From contig NZ_LT629731.1 in the NCBI RefSeq assembly GCF_900104575.1, positions 942,189-1,006,188 on the forward strand: DNA of 64,000 nt. Direction: 5' to 3'. A program made the translations under genes and the position numbers. This stretch comes from Bacillus tuaregi (GTDB taxonomy: Bacteria > Bacillota > Bacilli > Bacillales > Cytobacillaceae). Under the pieces are notes generated by a model. It saw nothing but the letters and a program-made list of their open reading frames with translations, made no database searches and was not told where the DNA came from. Shown here one piece after another: positions 30,512 to 39,455 of this stretch. Within the stretch, counting starts at the first letter, position 1; every line of letters starts with the position of its first letter.

Positions 30512-30988
30512 TTGATTATCATTTTATATTTAAGTGCAGCATTGATTGCTATTGCCTTTTTTATTTTAGTAATTTATCTCTCCAAAACATTAAAGTCCGT
30601 ACAGGGCACACTCGACAATGTCTCAAAGACTTTATCGGGTTTAGAGCAGCAATTAGATGGAGTTACAAAGGAAACAACTATACTTTTACATAAAACAAAT
30701 GAACTGGCTAGTGATGTGCAGAAAAAAGCAGAAGATTTGAACAGTGTTGTGGATGCAGTTAAGGATGTGGGTGAGTCCGTCAAGAAATTCAGTGGTTCTA
30801 TCCAGTCCATTACCCATTCAATGAACCATCAGCTTGAAGAAAATAAGGATAAAATGGCACAGGTCGTTCAGTGGAGTAATATAATTTTAGAATTAAAGGA
30901 TAAATGGCAGGAAAGAAAGCATAAGAAAAATACAGAGCGGAAGCTTGAGGAAGGCTATGATTTTAAAAAAGAGAGGGCAAGGTATTAA
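30512..30988 (+). CDS. ytxG: DUF948 membrane protein YtxG
   Basis: This 158-residue protein has one N-terminal membrane helix (about residues 3-24) followed by an amphipathic, heptad-rich region resembling methyl-accepting chemotaxis coiled coils (TLDNVSKTLSGLEQQLDGV). The C-terminus is basic. YtxG belongs to the csb40 operon (ytxG-ytxH-ytxJ), general-stress and stationary-phase induced in B. subtilis; the gene order here is the same. A GTG at 30500 overlaps the ribosome site, so TTG at 30512 is preferred. I could not find a clear sigma-B promoter. Confidence 0.8.
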   Translation: MIIILYLSAALIAIAFFILVIYLSKTLKSVQGTLDNVSKTLSGLEQQLDGVTKETTILLHKTNELASDVQKKAEDLNSVVDAVKDVGESVKKFSGSIQSITHSMNHQLEENKDKMAQVVQWSNIILELKDKWQERKHKKNTERKLEEGYDFKKERARY

Positions 30989-31012
30989 GGAAAGATATGA
31001 GGAGGCATACAA

Positions 31013-31483
31013 ATGGCAGGTAACGAAAGAATGAATTATGAAAAAAAGGATAAGACTGATTCTCGAATAAGTACAAAGGATTTTATCATCGGTTCTCTTA
31101 TTGGCGCAGCAGTCGGCTCACTAACAGCATTACTATTAGCACCAAAATCTGGTAGGGAAATACGGGATGATTTAAATCATCAAGCCTATCGATTAAGAGA
31201 AAAAACCGATCATATTCGCGAGTCTGTTACGATTAAAGGAACAGAATTAACGTCATCAGTCAAGGATAAGACAAGTGCTATTTCTAAAAAAGTGTCAGAG
31301 CAGTCAGTTGACCTTGTAAAAAAAGTAAAAGGACAAAAGACTGATGAGGAGGCAGATGCTTCTACAAATCCAGTTGATGAATTATTTGCCCAAAATAATC
31401 ATTCGGAGTCTGATATTCAGAAAAAGCTCGAGGAAACCAAGCGGGCATTTGATGAGACAGAGAGTAAGTTCAACCCACAATAA
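31013..31483 (+). CDS. ytxH: General stress protein YtxH
   Basis: This 156-residue YtxH-family protein has a central glycine/alanine-rich hydrophobic segment (FIIGSLIGAAVGSLTALLLAP, about residues 23-43) and the family hallmark APKSGREIRDDL. The long C-terminal tail is charged and helical, and ends without a catalytic motif. In B. subtilis the family is stress-induced, and its precise role is unknown. It lies 24 nt after ytxG and 58 nt before brxC, probably as one operon. Confidence 0.83.
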   Translation: MAGNERMNYEKKDKTDSRISTKDFIIGSLIGAAVGSLTALLLAPKSGREIRDDLNHQAYRLREKTDHIRESVTIKGTELTSSVKDKTSAISKKVSEQSVDLVKKVKGQKTDEEADASTNPVDELFAQNNHSESDIQKKLEETKRAFDETESKFNPQ

Positions 31484-31541
31484 ACAGAATTAATTCAAGT
31501 CGTGTGAGGTTGTCTAGTTAGAGGAAAGCAGAGGAGAAGAA

Positions 31542-31862
31542 ATGATAAAACTACATTCGATCGATGAATTCGAGCGTGTTCTCGAGAAAGAGAATGCTCT
31601 CCTAGTCTTGAAGCATAGCATCACATGTCCAATCAGCCTGGCTGCCTATGATGAATATGAAGCATTCACAAAAGAACAACAAGAAGTACCTACATATTAT
31701 TTAACTGTACAAGAATCACGGCCATTATCCAATTATATTGCCGAGACATTTCAAATCAAGCATGAGTCACCACAGGCGATACTCTTTTCCAATAAGGAAC
31801 CAGTTTGGCATGCTTCGCATCGGAAGATTACAGTTACAACCTTAACAGAATCAATAAATTAG
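31542..31862 (+). CDS. brxC: Monothiol bacilliredoxin BrxC (YtxJ)
   Basis: This 106-residue thioredoxin-fold protein has the single-cysteine active-site motif TCPIS near residues 27-31, where a CxxC would otherwise be, as expected for BrxC. It is thought to act in bacillithiol-dependent reduction of protein thiols. The cis-Pro loop is seen at SPQAILF. Its gene closes the ytxG-ytxH-brxC cluster. The terminator at 31871-31908 separates it from the convergent FtsA-like gene. Confidence 0.85.
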   Translation: MIKLHSIDEFERVLEKENALLVLKHSITCPISLAAYDEYEAFTKEQQEVPTYYLTVQESRPLSNYIAETFQIKHESPQAILFSNKEPVWHASHRKITVTTLTESIN

Positions 31863-31870
31863 AAAACAGT

Positions 31871-31908
31871 AAAAGAGGGTGTCCTATTAAGGAATCCCTC
31901 TTTTTGTT
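31871..31908. terminator. Bidirectional terminator between brxC and the FtsA-like gene
   Basis: AAAAGAGGG / CCCTCTTTTT stem has A and T runs on both sides, suited to the two convergent genes. Confidence 0.7.
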
Positions 31909-31914
31909 TTGAAT

Positions 31915-34077
31915 TTAGTTTTGCGATAGAGGCCAAACAATTTTTAAATCATCGCCGGGCTCTATTTTTCCATAAAAAGTGGTCTGTTGATTATTTCTTA
32001 ATAAAGTAAAGCGCCCGCTAGCTTTTTGCGGTATATTGACTTGAACATGATTAAATAAATCCTGAAAAATAAAGGGCTCCATTTTTTTTTGTTTGTACAC
32101 AATCTGGTCCCCGTCTGCAATCACTTCATTTTCTGATAATACCTCTTGATTTCTTGTAAACTCGGTGATTCTTTTCGTCATCGTAAGCGGTTTTCCATTA
32201 TACGAAACAGGGATGCTTTGTGAAAGAAGAATTTGCTTTACCTCTGCTAGCTCTCTTACTGTTGGCTGTTTTTTATCTTCGATGATTAGGACATCCAAGT
32301 GCTCAAAGCTGCTTCCTGGTTTTACCTCTATACCATTTCGAAAAAGCTTGCCGGAAAAAGGAGGAATAAAGGTTTCCTTACCATTAAGATTAAGATGAAA
32401 CGGACGTAATTTATCAAGCTCAGCTTGGAGATCCAAAGCGGTAAGTAATTGTTCGATGGTTTCTGGAAGCCTGCATTCAATCTGGTCACGATCTGAGATT
32501 AATTGTTCACTATTAGCATGAAGTCCATTACAGATAATTTGTGCATGAACCGTGTAGGAAGTTCCATTTATCATGACCGTTTTATGTGGGATACCATCTA
32601 GTAGATCTTTAATATAGATAACTGGCTTTTTTCCATCCCGACCGGGAATGACGGTTAACTGATCCTCATGTTCAATGGGATCATCAAGGCTCGATAGGAT
32701 TCCATTTTTATATAGTAATGGAGCTTCCCCATGCTCGCCTGGAAACGTAATGCTTTGCCCATTGAGGGAAATAATCATGGCCATCCCTGGTTTACCATAT
32801 AGCTTATTTAATTTTATTCCACTCGCAAGCAGACTGTCGCCGATGGTTAATTGCTTGACTTCAAAAAGTCGGACGGGCTGCTCGTTAACATAGACGGTTC
32901 GATAATGGACAGGTGATTTTTGCGCTGTAATGGCAATCCCGATTGGTGTGACTAGCTCTGGTCCTTTGTCAATATGGTCGGCAATGGAAACAGCAGGTAT
33001 AGCGTTTAAGTCTCTAATGGCGACTCGATTTTCCGGAAGCTGCATTGTTTGTGCGAGCATTGCCGTTATATTGGGGGTTAGGCTGCCACCGCCGACAAGC
33101 ATAATCGCTTTAGGTGTCTTTTGATTATTTAGACGCAAAATTTCTTCGCAAATGGATTGAGCTAATTTTGCAATCACAGGTGTAATGGTCGTAACCACGT
33201 CTTCTCTGGTCATTTCAGTCTCAAAACCGAGTATATCTGTTACGGTAAGGACACCCTCTTTGAGTAATGCTCTTTTGGCTTGTTCTGCTATAGGGAAGTC
33301 CAGCAGATATTGATCACTGATCGCTTCGGTCACTTCATCACCGGCAATCGGAACCATTCCATAAGCAATGACGGTTCCCATATCAGTGATCGCAATATCA
33401 GAGGTGCCGGCACCAATATCAACAAGGGCAACGTTTAATCTGCGCATGGAAGGCGGGATTAGAACATTGATAGCAGCAATTGGCTCAAGTGTCAAAGCCT
33501 CCATTTCTAAATCAGCTCTATGAAGAGCGGCAATTAAGGATTCGACGACAACCCGTGGCAGAAAAGTTGCGATAATTTCAACTGAGGCTTCTGTTCCCTG
33601 TTGGTCAATTAAATTGCCAATCTCTTCATGATCAAGCCTATAATGAAGAACAGAATAACCAACACAATAATAATACTGATGGTTTTCAGCATTATGCTGC
33701 TTCTCGGCAACAATCGCTTGAGCCTCTTGAACAGCACTTAACTCTAAATGGAGAATGTCTTCTTTTTGAATCATAGGTTTTCCAGCAATCGGAACAGTTA
33801 CACCAGCGCGCTCAGTTTTTAAGGCTCTCCCGGCAGCTGCTACGTTTACTTTTTTAAGCGGTCCATGTGTTCTTTCAAGCTCCGCTTTAATGTCAGAAAT
33901 AATCCTAGAAACCGCGACCACATCATGGATTTGTCCATCCAGCATGGCACGGTTTGTATGCTCTTTTATGAGAATATCGATAACCTGGTAGCTTTCTTCG
34001 CTAACTTCCTCCAATATAATACCAACAACAGAGCGAGTTCCGATATCTAAGGCAAATAGTTTCTTTTGTTCTTCCAA
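31915..34077 (-). CDS. FtsA-like actin-fold protein with C-terminal tandem repeats
   Basis: This 720-residue protein has an N-terminal actin-like ATPase domain of the FtsA/PilM type: phosphate-1 LFALDIGTRSVVG (about residues 7-19), an SHS2 region, phosphate-2 VALVDIGAGTSDIAI (about 226) and adenosine motif IMLVGGGSLTP (about 330). From about residue 430 to the end I read roughly five repeats of 60-70 residues with the pattern NG-x-NG-x-(D)xI-x-P-T-x-LL. This extension is absent from canonical FtsA (about 430 residues) and no C-terminal amphipathic membrane helix is evident. TTG start after AGAAGGTG. It is likely a second FtsA paralogue; its function is unknown. Confidence 0.82.
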   Translation of the reverse strand: MEEQKKLFALDIGTRSVVGIILEEVSEESYQVIDILIKEHTNRAMLDGQIHDVVAVSRIISDIKAELERTHGPLKKVNVAAAGRALKTERAGVTVPIAGKPMIQKEDILHLELSAVQEAQAIVAEKQHNAENHQYYYCVGYSVLHYRLDHEEIGNLIDQQGTEASVEIIATFLPRVVVESLIAALHRADLEMEALTLEPIAAINVLIPPSMRRLNVALVDIGAGTSDIAITDMGTVIAYGMVPIAGDEVTEAISDQYLLDFPIAEQAKRALLKEGVLTVTDILGFETEMTREDVVTTITPVIAKLAQSICEEILRLNNQKTPKAIMLVGGGSLTPNITAMLAQTMQLPENRVAIRDLNAIPAVSIADHIDKGPELVTPIGIAITAQKSPVHYRTVYVNEQPVRLFEVKQLTIGDSLLASGIKLNKLYGKPGMAMIISLNGQSITFPGEHGEAPLLYKNGILSSLDDPIEHEDQLTVIPGRDGKKPVIYIKDLLDGIPHKTVMINGTSYTVHAQIICNGLHANSEQLISDRDQIECRLPETIEQLLTALDLQAELDKLRPFHLNLNGKETFIPPFSGKLFRNGIEVKPGSSFEHLDVLIIEDKKQPTVRELAEVKQILLSQSIPVSYNGKPLTMTKRITEFTRNQEVLSENEVIADGDQIVYKQKKMEPFIFQDLFNHVQVNIPQKASGRFTLLRNNQQTTFYGKIEPGDDLKIVWPLSQN

Positions 34078-34153
34078 GAGGATGCACCTTCTTATTGATT
34101 TATACAAATTTACTTTAGTGCTTAAAAGCGTCTAAGCAGAAAAGAAATAGTTC

Positions 34154-34182
34154 GTGACATTGACTGATAATTCATATATAAT
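34154..34182 (+). promoter_or_regulatory. Putative sigma-A promoter for aroA
   Basis: GTGACA at 34154 is followed after 17 nt by TATAAT at 34177, about 90 bp upstream of the aroA start. The -35 element has one mismatch to consensus. Confidence 0.5.
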
Positions 34183-34271
34183 AACCGTAATCATAAAAAA
34201 TGTATCACATTTTAGTTAGTCGATAAAGAAGTGTTATTATTTTGTTATCGACAGAGAAGGGGCGGGCACAC

Positions 34272-35348
34272 ATGAGTAATAATCAGTTAGATGAATTAAG
34301 ACAAAAAGTGGAAGAACAAAACCTTCAAATTTTACAATTAATTAATGAGCGGGCTAAAACAGTTCAGGAAATCGGACGTGTAAAGGAAACACAAGGGGTA
34401 AACCGTTACGATCCTGTACGCGAACGTCAAATGCTCGACCAAATTATTGAAAATAACCATGGTCCTTTTGAGGATTCAACTATTTTACATTTATTTAAAC
34501 AAATTTTTAAAGCGGGACTAGAGCTACAGCAGGATGATCATCGTAAAGCACTGCTCGTTTCACGTAAGAAAAAATCAGAAGACACCGTCATCGATCTAAA
34601 AGGTGAATTGGTTGGAGCGGGAACCCCTTCCTTTGTTTTCGGACCTTGCTCTGTTGAATCATACGATCAGGTAGCAGCGGTTGCAGCCTCGGTAAAAGCA
34701 AAAGGACTTAAGCTTCTTCGTGGCGGGGCTTATAAACCAAGAACTTCTCCGTATGACTTTCAGGGTCTTGGGGTTGAAGGCCTAAAGATATTAAAACGTG
34801 TGGCTGATGAATATGATTTGGCTGTGATCAGTGAGATTGTCACACCAACCGACATTGAAACGGCACTTGATTATATCGATGTTATTCAAATCGGGGCCCG
34901 TAATATGCAAAACTTCGAATTACTCAAGGCAGCAGGGGCAGTTAACAAACCAGTCCTCTTGAAACGTGGTCTGTCGGCAACGATTGAAGAATTCATTAAC
35001 GCTGCAGAATACATTATGTCACAGGGAAATGGTCAAATTATTCTTTGTGAACGTGGTATTCGGACATATGAAAAAGCAACAAGAAATACATTAGATATTT
35101 CAGCTGTACCTATCTTAAAGCAAGAAACCCATTTACCAGTTATGGTGGATGTGACCCATTCAACGGGCCGCAGAGATTTATTGCTTCCATGTGCAAAAGC
35201 AGCTCTAGCAATTGGTGCAGATGGTGTTATGGCTGAAGTTCATCCAGATCCAGCCGTCGCACTTTCTGACTCTGCACAACAAATGGACCTAAAGCAATTT
35301 GATGAGTTTTATAATGAAATTCAGAAATCTGTTTTTATAAAAGCATAG
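34272..35348 (+). CDS. aroA: Bifunctional chorismate mutase/DAHP synthase AroA(G)
   Basis: This 358-residue enzyme equals the length of the B. subtilis protein. The N-terminal 90 residues form a chorismate mutase of AroQ type ([20 protein letters not shown]). The DAHP synthase barrel follows, with FGPCSVES near residue 122 and [16 protein letters not shown] near residue 151, binding metal, PEP and erythrose 4-phosphate. It catalyses the first shikimate-pathway step and, through the fused mutase domain, senses chorismate or prephenate. ATG 34272 is chosen; the open frame extends upstream to 34242 without a site. Confidence 0.95.
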   Translation: MSNNQLDELRQKVEEQNLQILQLINERAKTVQEIGRVKETQGVNRYDPVRERQMLDQIIENNHGPFEDSTILHLFKQIFKAGLELQQDDHRKALLVSRKKKSEDTVIDLKGELVGAGTPSFVFGPCSVESYDQVAAVAASVKAKGLKLLRGGAYKPRTSPYDFQGLGVEGLKILKRVADEYDLAVISEIVTPTDIETALDYIDVIQIGARNMQNFELLKAAGAVNKPVLLKRGLSATIEEFINAAEYIMSQGNGQIILCERGIRTYEKATRNTLDISAVPILKQETHLPVMVDVTHSTGRRDLLLPCAKAALAIGADGVMAEVHPDPAVALSDSAQQMDLKQFDEFYNEIQKSVFIKA

Positions 35349-35361
35349 CAAGCTAGGTCAA

Positions 35362-35396
35362 GAAAGCTTTCCACAATAACGTGGAAAGTTTTTCTT
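35362..35396 (+). terminator. Terminator after aroA
   Basis: AAGCTTTCCAC / GTGGAAAGTTTT hairpin is followed by T residues. Confidence 0.8.
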
Positions 35397-35461
35397 TGTG
35401 AGACTTGATGGTCAAGAAGAATTCAAAAATGATGAAATGTGAGATAAAAAAACAATTGACA

Positions 35462-35490
35462 TTGCGAGATGTGGCTCTCTATCGTATGAT
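35462..35490 (+). promoter_or_regulatory. Putative sigma-A promoter upstream of ccpA
   Basis: TTGCGA at 35462 and TATGAT at 35485 are separated by 17 nt. A TTGACA overlaps at 35456, and a second TATAAT lies near 35582, so more than one start is possible. Confidence 0.45.
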
Positions 35491-35642
35491 TAATAACAGA
35501 AGTAATATTATTGAATTCTTATCATTAATTGGATTAAATTTATTCATTTGACAATTCGTTCGTGAATTTTAGAACAAAGTAATATAATAGAATAAACATC
35601 CGAAAAATTGATTATGATTAAGAGCATAAAGGAGTGTTACAT

Positions 35643-36641
35643 ATGAATATTACGATATATGATGTTGCTCGAGAAGCTAATGTTTCGATGGCGACTGTAT
35701 CACGGGTAGTAAATGGCAACCCAAATGTCAAGCCAACAACAAGGAAAAAGGTTTTAGAGGTTATCGATCGTTTAGGTTATCGACCGAATGCGGTGGCAAG
35801 AGGGTTGGCAAGTAAGAAAACTACAACGGTTGGGGTGATTATCCCTGATATTTCGAATGTCTTCTTCGCTGAGCTGGCAAGGGGAATTGAAGATATTGCA
35901 ACCATGTATAAATACAACATTATCTTAAGTAATTCAGACCAAAATAAAGATAAGGAGCTACACCTGTTAAATACAATGCTAGGCAAGCAGGTTGACGGTC
36001 TCGTCTTTATGAGTGGAAATGTTACGAAGGAACATGTGGAAGAATTTGAAAAATCACCTGTGCCGATTGTATTGGCGGGTTCTATTGAGGAAACAGAGAA
36101 AATACCTTCGGTTAATATTGACCATGAACAGGCGGTATTTGATGCGGTGAGCACATTTATTGAAAAGGGACACAAATCTATTGGGCTGGCAATCGGTCCT
36201 TTACATGATCCGATAAATGTTCATAAAAAGCTCGCAGGCTATAAAAGAGCGTTAGCTCATGCTGGTATTGAATATAATGAAGAACTAGTAGCTGAAGGGG
36301 ACTATACATATGATTCTGGGATTGAGGCTTTTGAAAAGCTTCTTGAAGCAGGTAATCGCCCTACAGCCATAATGGTTGGTTCAGACGAAATGGCCTTGGG
36401 TGTTGTTCATGGTGCCCAAGATAAAGGCTTTAGTATCCCTGAGGACTTTGAAGTCATCACCTCAGATAATACAAGATTATCGATGATGGTGCGGCCGCAG
36501 CTTACGACGATTGTACAGCCGTTATATGATATTGGCGCTGTAGCGATGCGTTTATTAACAAAGCTAATGAACAAAGAGGAAGTAGACGATTTAATCGTTG
36601 TTCTGCCACATCGGATTGAGGTGCGGGATTCAACAAAATAG
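35643..36641 (+). CDS. ccpA: Catabolite control protein A
   Basis: This 332-residue LacI-family regulator has an N-terminal HTH ([23 protein letters not shown]), a hinge around [14 protein letters not shown], and a periplasmic-binding-like core. It binds cre sites with HPr-Ser46-P or Crh-P as corepressor, and the segment [10 protein letters not shown] matches CcpA closely. It is monocistronic here; aroA lies upstream. The ATG at 35643 follows AAAGGAG, and a longer frame by three codons is unlikely. motPS, adjacent in B. subtilis by my recollection, is absent. Confidence 0.96.
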   Translation: MNITIYDVAREANVSMATVSRVVNGNPNVKPTTRKKVLEVIDRLGYRPNAVARGLASKKTTTVGVIIPDISNVFFAELARGIEDIATMYKYNIILSNSDQNKDKELHLLNTMLGKQVDGLVFMSGNVTKEHVEEFEKSPVPIVLAGSIEETEKIPSVNIDHEQAVFDAVSTFIEKGHKSIGLAIGPLHDPINVHKKLAGYKRALAHAGIEYNEELVAEGDYTYDSGIEAFEKLLEAGNRPTAIMVGSDEMALGVVHGAQDKGFSIPEDFEVITSDNTRLSMMVRPQLTTIVQPLYDIGAVAMRLLTKLMNKEEVDDLIVVLPHRIEVRDSTK

Positions 36642-36651
36642 GCTATAAATT

Positions 36652-36694
36652 AAAAATAACGGGGGAGTTCAAGCTAGAACTCCCTGTTATTTTA
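36652..36694. terminator. Bidirectional terminator between ccpA and acuC
   Basis: AAAATAACGGGGGAGTTC / GAACTCCCTGTTATTTT stem has A and T runs at both ends. One mismatch interrupts the arms. Confidence 0.85.
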
Positions 36695-37855
36695 TGCTTT
36701 TTTTTCTTTTCGAATCGAATATAATGCTTTTTCAAGTGTTTGTTTGTTTTTCTCAGTAATTTCTTCTTTTCTTGGAATGGCTTCATACAAATGCTCATTA
36801 TCCTCCCAGTTAGTTGGGAGAATCACATCCGATTTTTCCTGCCAACGTGTCACCCATTCCTCTGGAAGAATTCCTGTGTTGGTTTGGTTTTCCGTCATTT
36901 CAAACCAAATAGAGGCCCAGGCCCTTGGAACAACTCTCCATATATCGTAGCCTCCGCCACCCACAGCAATCCATCTTCCATCACAAAACTGATGGCTAAG
37001 TTCATGGGCAAGCTTTGGAATTTCCTTAAAGGTAGCCATAGTTGAATATAAGTGAGTTAAGGGGTCCAGATAATGAGCATCGACGCCGTTTTGTGTAATA
37101 ATGATATCTGGTTTGAAAAACTCTGTTACCTCAAAGGCCGCATTTCGATAACAATCCAAAAACGATTCATCCTCAGTGAACGCATCGATTGGAATATTAA
37201 AGGAAAAACCATAGCCTGCACCCTGTCCTCTTTCGCTGATATTACCAGTTCCGGGAAATAAATAGCGGCCCGTTTCATGGATCGAAAGTGTACATACATT
37301 TGGATCATCATAAAAGGCCCATTGTACCCCATCACCATGGTGTGCATCTGTATCAATATAAAGGACACGGGCTTGATATTTTTCCTGAATATATTTAATC
37401 ATGACAGAAATATCATTGTACACACAAAAACCGGATGCCTTCCCACGAAAACCATGATGAAGGCCGCCGCTAAGATGCAGAGCATGCCTTGCTTTTCCGC
37501 TCATCACATAATCCGCAGCCGTAAGGGCTCCTCCGACTATTAAGGAAGTAACCTCATGCATATTTGGAAAAATTGGCGTATCCTCGGTACCGAAGCCATA
37601 GCTTTCAGCAAGTTGGGAGGAAAGCTTCCCATCTCCTGCTAGCTGTACTGCATCGACAAATTGTGGATCGTGAATCAGAATTAATTCCTCTCTTGTTGCT
37701 GGTCTTGGTGGTACTATTTGTTTACTATTAATCGCATTACATTTATCTAATAGGTCTAACGTTAATTTCAAGCGCAGTGGACTAAAAGGATGATGTGCAT
37801 TAAATCGATAGTTTAATAGCTCAGGTGAATAGATAAAGATTGAATCATCATTCAT
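36692..37855 (-). CDS. acuC: Acetoin utilization protein AcuC (histone deacetylase family)
   Basis: This 387-residue HDAC-like enzyme has the zinc-site motifs GGLHHGFRGKASGFCVYND (about residues 131-149) and YIDTDAHHGDGVQ (about 165-177), and a distal GGGGYD. In B. subtilis, AcuC removes the acetyl group that AcuA places on AcsA, restoring acetyl-CoA synthetase activity. The ATG overlaps the stop of acuB (ATGA), so the two are coupled. Length equals the B. subtilis protein. Confidence 0.93.
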   Translation of the reverse strand: MNDDSIFIYSPELLNYRFNAHHPFSPLRLKLTLDLLDKCNAINSKQIVPPRPATREELILIHDPQFVDAVQLAGDGKLSSQLAESYGFGTEDTPIFPNMHEVTSLIVGGALTAADYVMSGKARHALHLSGGLHHGFRGKASGFCVYNDISVMIKYIQEKYQARVLYIDTDAHHGDGVQWAFYDDPNVCTLSIHETGRYLFPGTGNISERGQGAGYGFSFNIPIDAFTEDESFLDCYRNAAFEVTEFFKPDIIITQNGVDAHYLDPLTHLYSTMATFKEIPKLAHELSHQFCDGRWIAVGGGGYDIWRVVPRAWASIWFEMTENQTNTGILPEEWVTRWQEKSDVILPTNWEDNEHLYEAIPRKEEITEKNKQTLEKALYSIRKEKKA

Positions 37856-38502
37856 CTTACAATACCCGGTAAATTTGGCCAAAGAACTTGATATCCAGCC
37901 TTTTTGATATGCTCTATTAAACTAATAGGGTTAATGGTCTGTGCTCTAATCACAATGATTTTATAGCCTTCATCCTTTTTGTCCTGGTAAATAAGTACGC
38001 TTAATATATTAACCTTTAATTCACGAAAGACAGCAGTTATTTCATTCAGAACACCGGCACGATTCGGAGCTTTAATTTCAATTTGCGATGCAGGCTGATT
38101 GGCCCCGGTAAGTTCTATCAATGTATGTAATAAATCGGTCTCCGTGATAATTCCAACTAATTTCTTATCCTTTACAATTGGTAGACAGCTTATATGATGT
38201 TCATAGAAGATAGCGCCAATTTCCTCCACAAAATCGAGCGGGTGTCCTGTAATCAGGTTGGTTTTCATGATAGTTTTAATCGGTTTCTGAAGGACATCCT
38301 TTTGTTCCTCTGGATCGGTTAGAATGGAAGGTGTTGCATCACGGATATCTCGGTCAGATACTAATCCGATTAAATATTGGTCATCTGTGACAATTGGAAG
38401 ATGTCTGACTTTATGCTGTAGCATGAGTTTCGTTGCTTCTAGGATAGGTTGATCTTGAGTTAGCGTAATAATCCTCGTTTTCATAATTTCTTCGACGATC
38501 AT
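37852..38502 (-). CDS. acuB: Acetoin utilization protein AcuB (CBS-ACT)
   Basis: This 216-residue protein has two CBS motifs (starting at about residue 6 with MKTRIITLTQDQP and about residue 78 with TIMKTNLITGHPLDF) and a C-terminal ACT domain starting IEIKAPNRAGVLNEITAVF. CBS and ACT modules suggest binding of adenine nucleotides and an amino-acid-like ligand. The role of AcuB within the acu operon is not well defined. It is 28 nt downstream of acuA, and its tail is translationally coupled to acuC. Confidence 0.93.
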   Translation of the reverse strand: MIVEEIMKTRIITLTQDQPILEATKLMLQHKVRHLPIVTDDQYLIGLVSDRDIRDATPSILTDPEEQKDVLQKPIKTIMKTNLITGHPLDFVEEIGAIFYEHHISCLPIVKDKKLVGIITETDLLHTLIELTGANQPASQIEIKAPNRAGVLNEITAVFRELKVNILSVLIYQDKKDEGYKIIVIRAQTINPISLIEHIKKAGYQVLWPNLPGIVR

Positions 38503-38530
38503 GTTAATTTCCCCCTTTTCTACCTATATT

Positions 38531-39163
38531 TTAATACATAAAACGATTCATGAAACGTAAACTATCAAATTTTTGTATAGATTCTGAATTTACTCGCTTC
38601 CCGATTCGTACCATGAGACAGTTGGCAGGATGTGAGCAAATTTCAGGGTCATCTGTGGCGTACCATTCCAGATTTCCAACGTTCATCATTTTCCCCATAA
38701 TATTACGGTATTCCCAAACATTTAGCCCTGTCCCTTTTAAATCCCAATGCCAATAATATTCAGTTGTAAAAATAATATAGTCCTCCATAGCATCATCCAT
38801 CATGGAGACGGTTAACAATGCTTCGCCAACCCCAAGACTACGATAATGGGAGCTCACTTCAATTGCCCCTAATTCAATCAGGTTTTCCATTTTTATTTCT
38901 GACCAGCGCTCAAGTGGATCAGGGTACAGGAAGGTCACATAGCCGACAATGGTTTTTTCTAATCTTGCAATGATAATTCTTCCTTCTGGTAAACTAGCAA
39001 TCTCAATGACTGCTTCATGCTGTTTGTTAGGAGGGCGAAAGGCAACAAGACCGGTATCGAATTCAAGTTCTGACAATTGCTCTGGAGACATCGGTCCTTC
39101 AACAATTAAAGTGCCAACAGGGGTTGTTAATTCTTTTGAATAGTAAGTTTTTTTATGTTCCAT
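38531..39163 (-). CDS. acuA: Protein acetyltransferase AcuA (GNAT)
   Basis: This 210-residue GNAT-fold enzyme inactivates acetyl-CoA synthetase by acetylating its active-site lysine, as shown for B. subtilis AcuA. The acetyl-CoA loop is seen as SSHYRSLGVGEALLTVSMMDDA (about residues 103-124), and the segment YYWHWDLKGTGLNVWEYR is typical of AcuA. It begins the acuABC operon, divergent from acsA across a 292-bp AT-rich region. I see no clear cre site there. The ribosome site is GGCGGTGA. Confidence 0.92.
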   Translation of the reverse strand: MEHKKTYYSKELTTPVGTLIVEGPMSPEQLSELEFDTGLVAFRPPNKQHEAVIEIASLPEGRIIIARLEKTIVGYVTFLYPDPLERWSEIKMENLIELGAIEVSSHYRSLGVGEALLTVSMMDDAMEDYIIFTTEYYWHWDLKGTGLNVWEYRNIMGKMMNVGNLEWYATDDPEICSHPANCLMVRIGKRVNSESIQKFDSLRFMNRFMY

Positions 39164-39393
39164 AAATTTTTATTCACCGCCATAAATATTCTTTACCCCT
39201 TAATACTCTTCAATAAAAATCGGTGGATAAATCTTTATAAGCTGGGATTAAAAGGAATTAAGGATGTACTAACACCATTATACAATATTTTTAACTAATA
39301 AATGTTACCTTAGTCTATTTACATAATTAATTATTTTTGAACATAATAGATAAATATATTTAAAAATTTTTTTAATAAATAATATTTTAAAAA

Positions 39394-39422
39394 TTGAGAA
39401 AATTTTAAATTTGTTATATAAT
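39394..39422 (+). promoter_or_regulatory. Sigma-A promoter for acsA
   Basis: TTGAGA at 39394-39399 and TATAAT at 39417-39422 are spaced by exactly 17 nt, about 34 bp upstream of the acsA start. The match is strong. Confidence 0.75.
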
Positions 39423-39455
39423 AGATTTGAAATTACAAAAAGGAGGAAAAGATAG

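Noticed and set aside
39164-39455. cre (CcpA-binding) site in the acuA-acsA divergent region
   Set aside because: I scanned for the TGWNANCGNTNWCA pattern; CG dinucleotides here are few and none lies in a good match.
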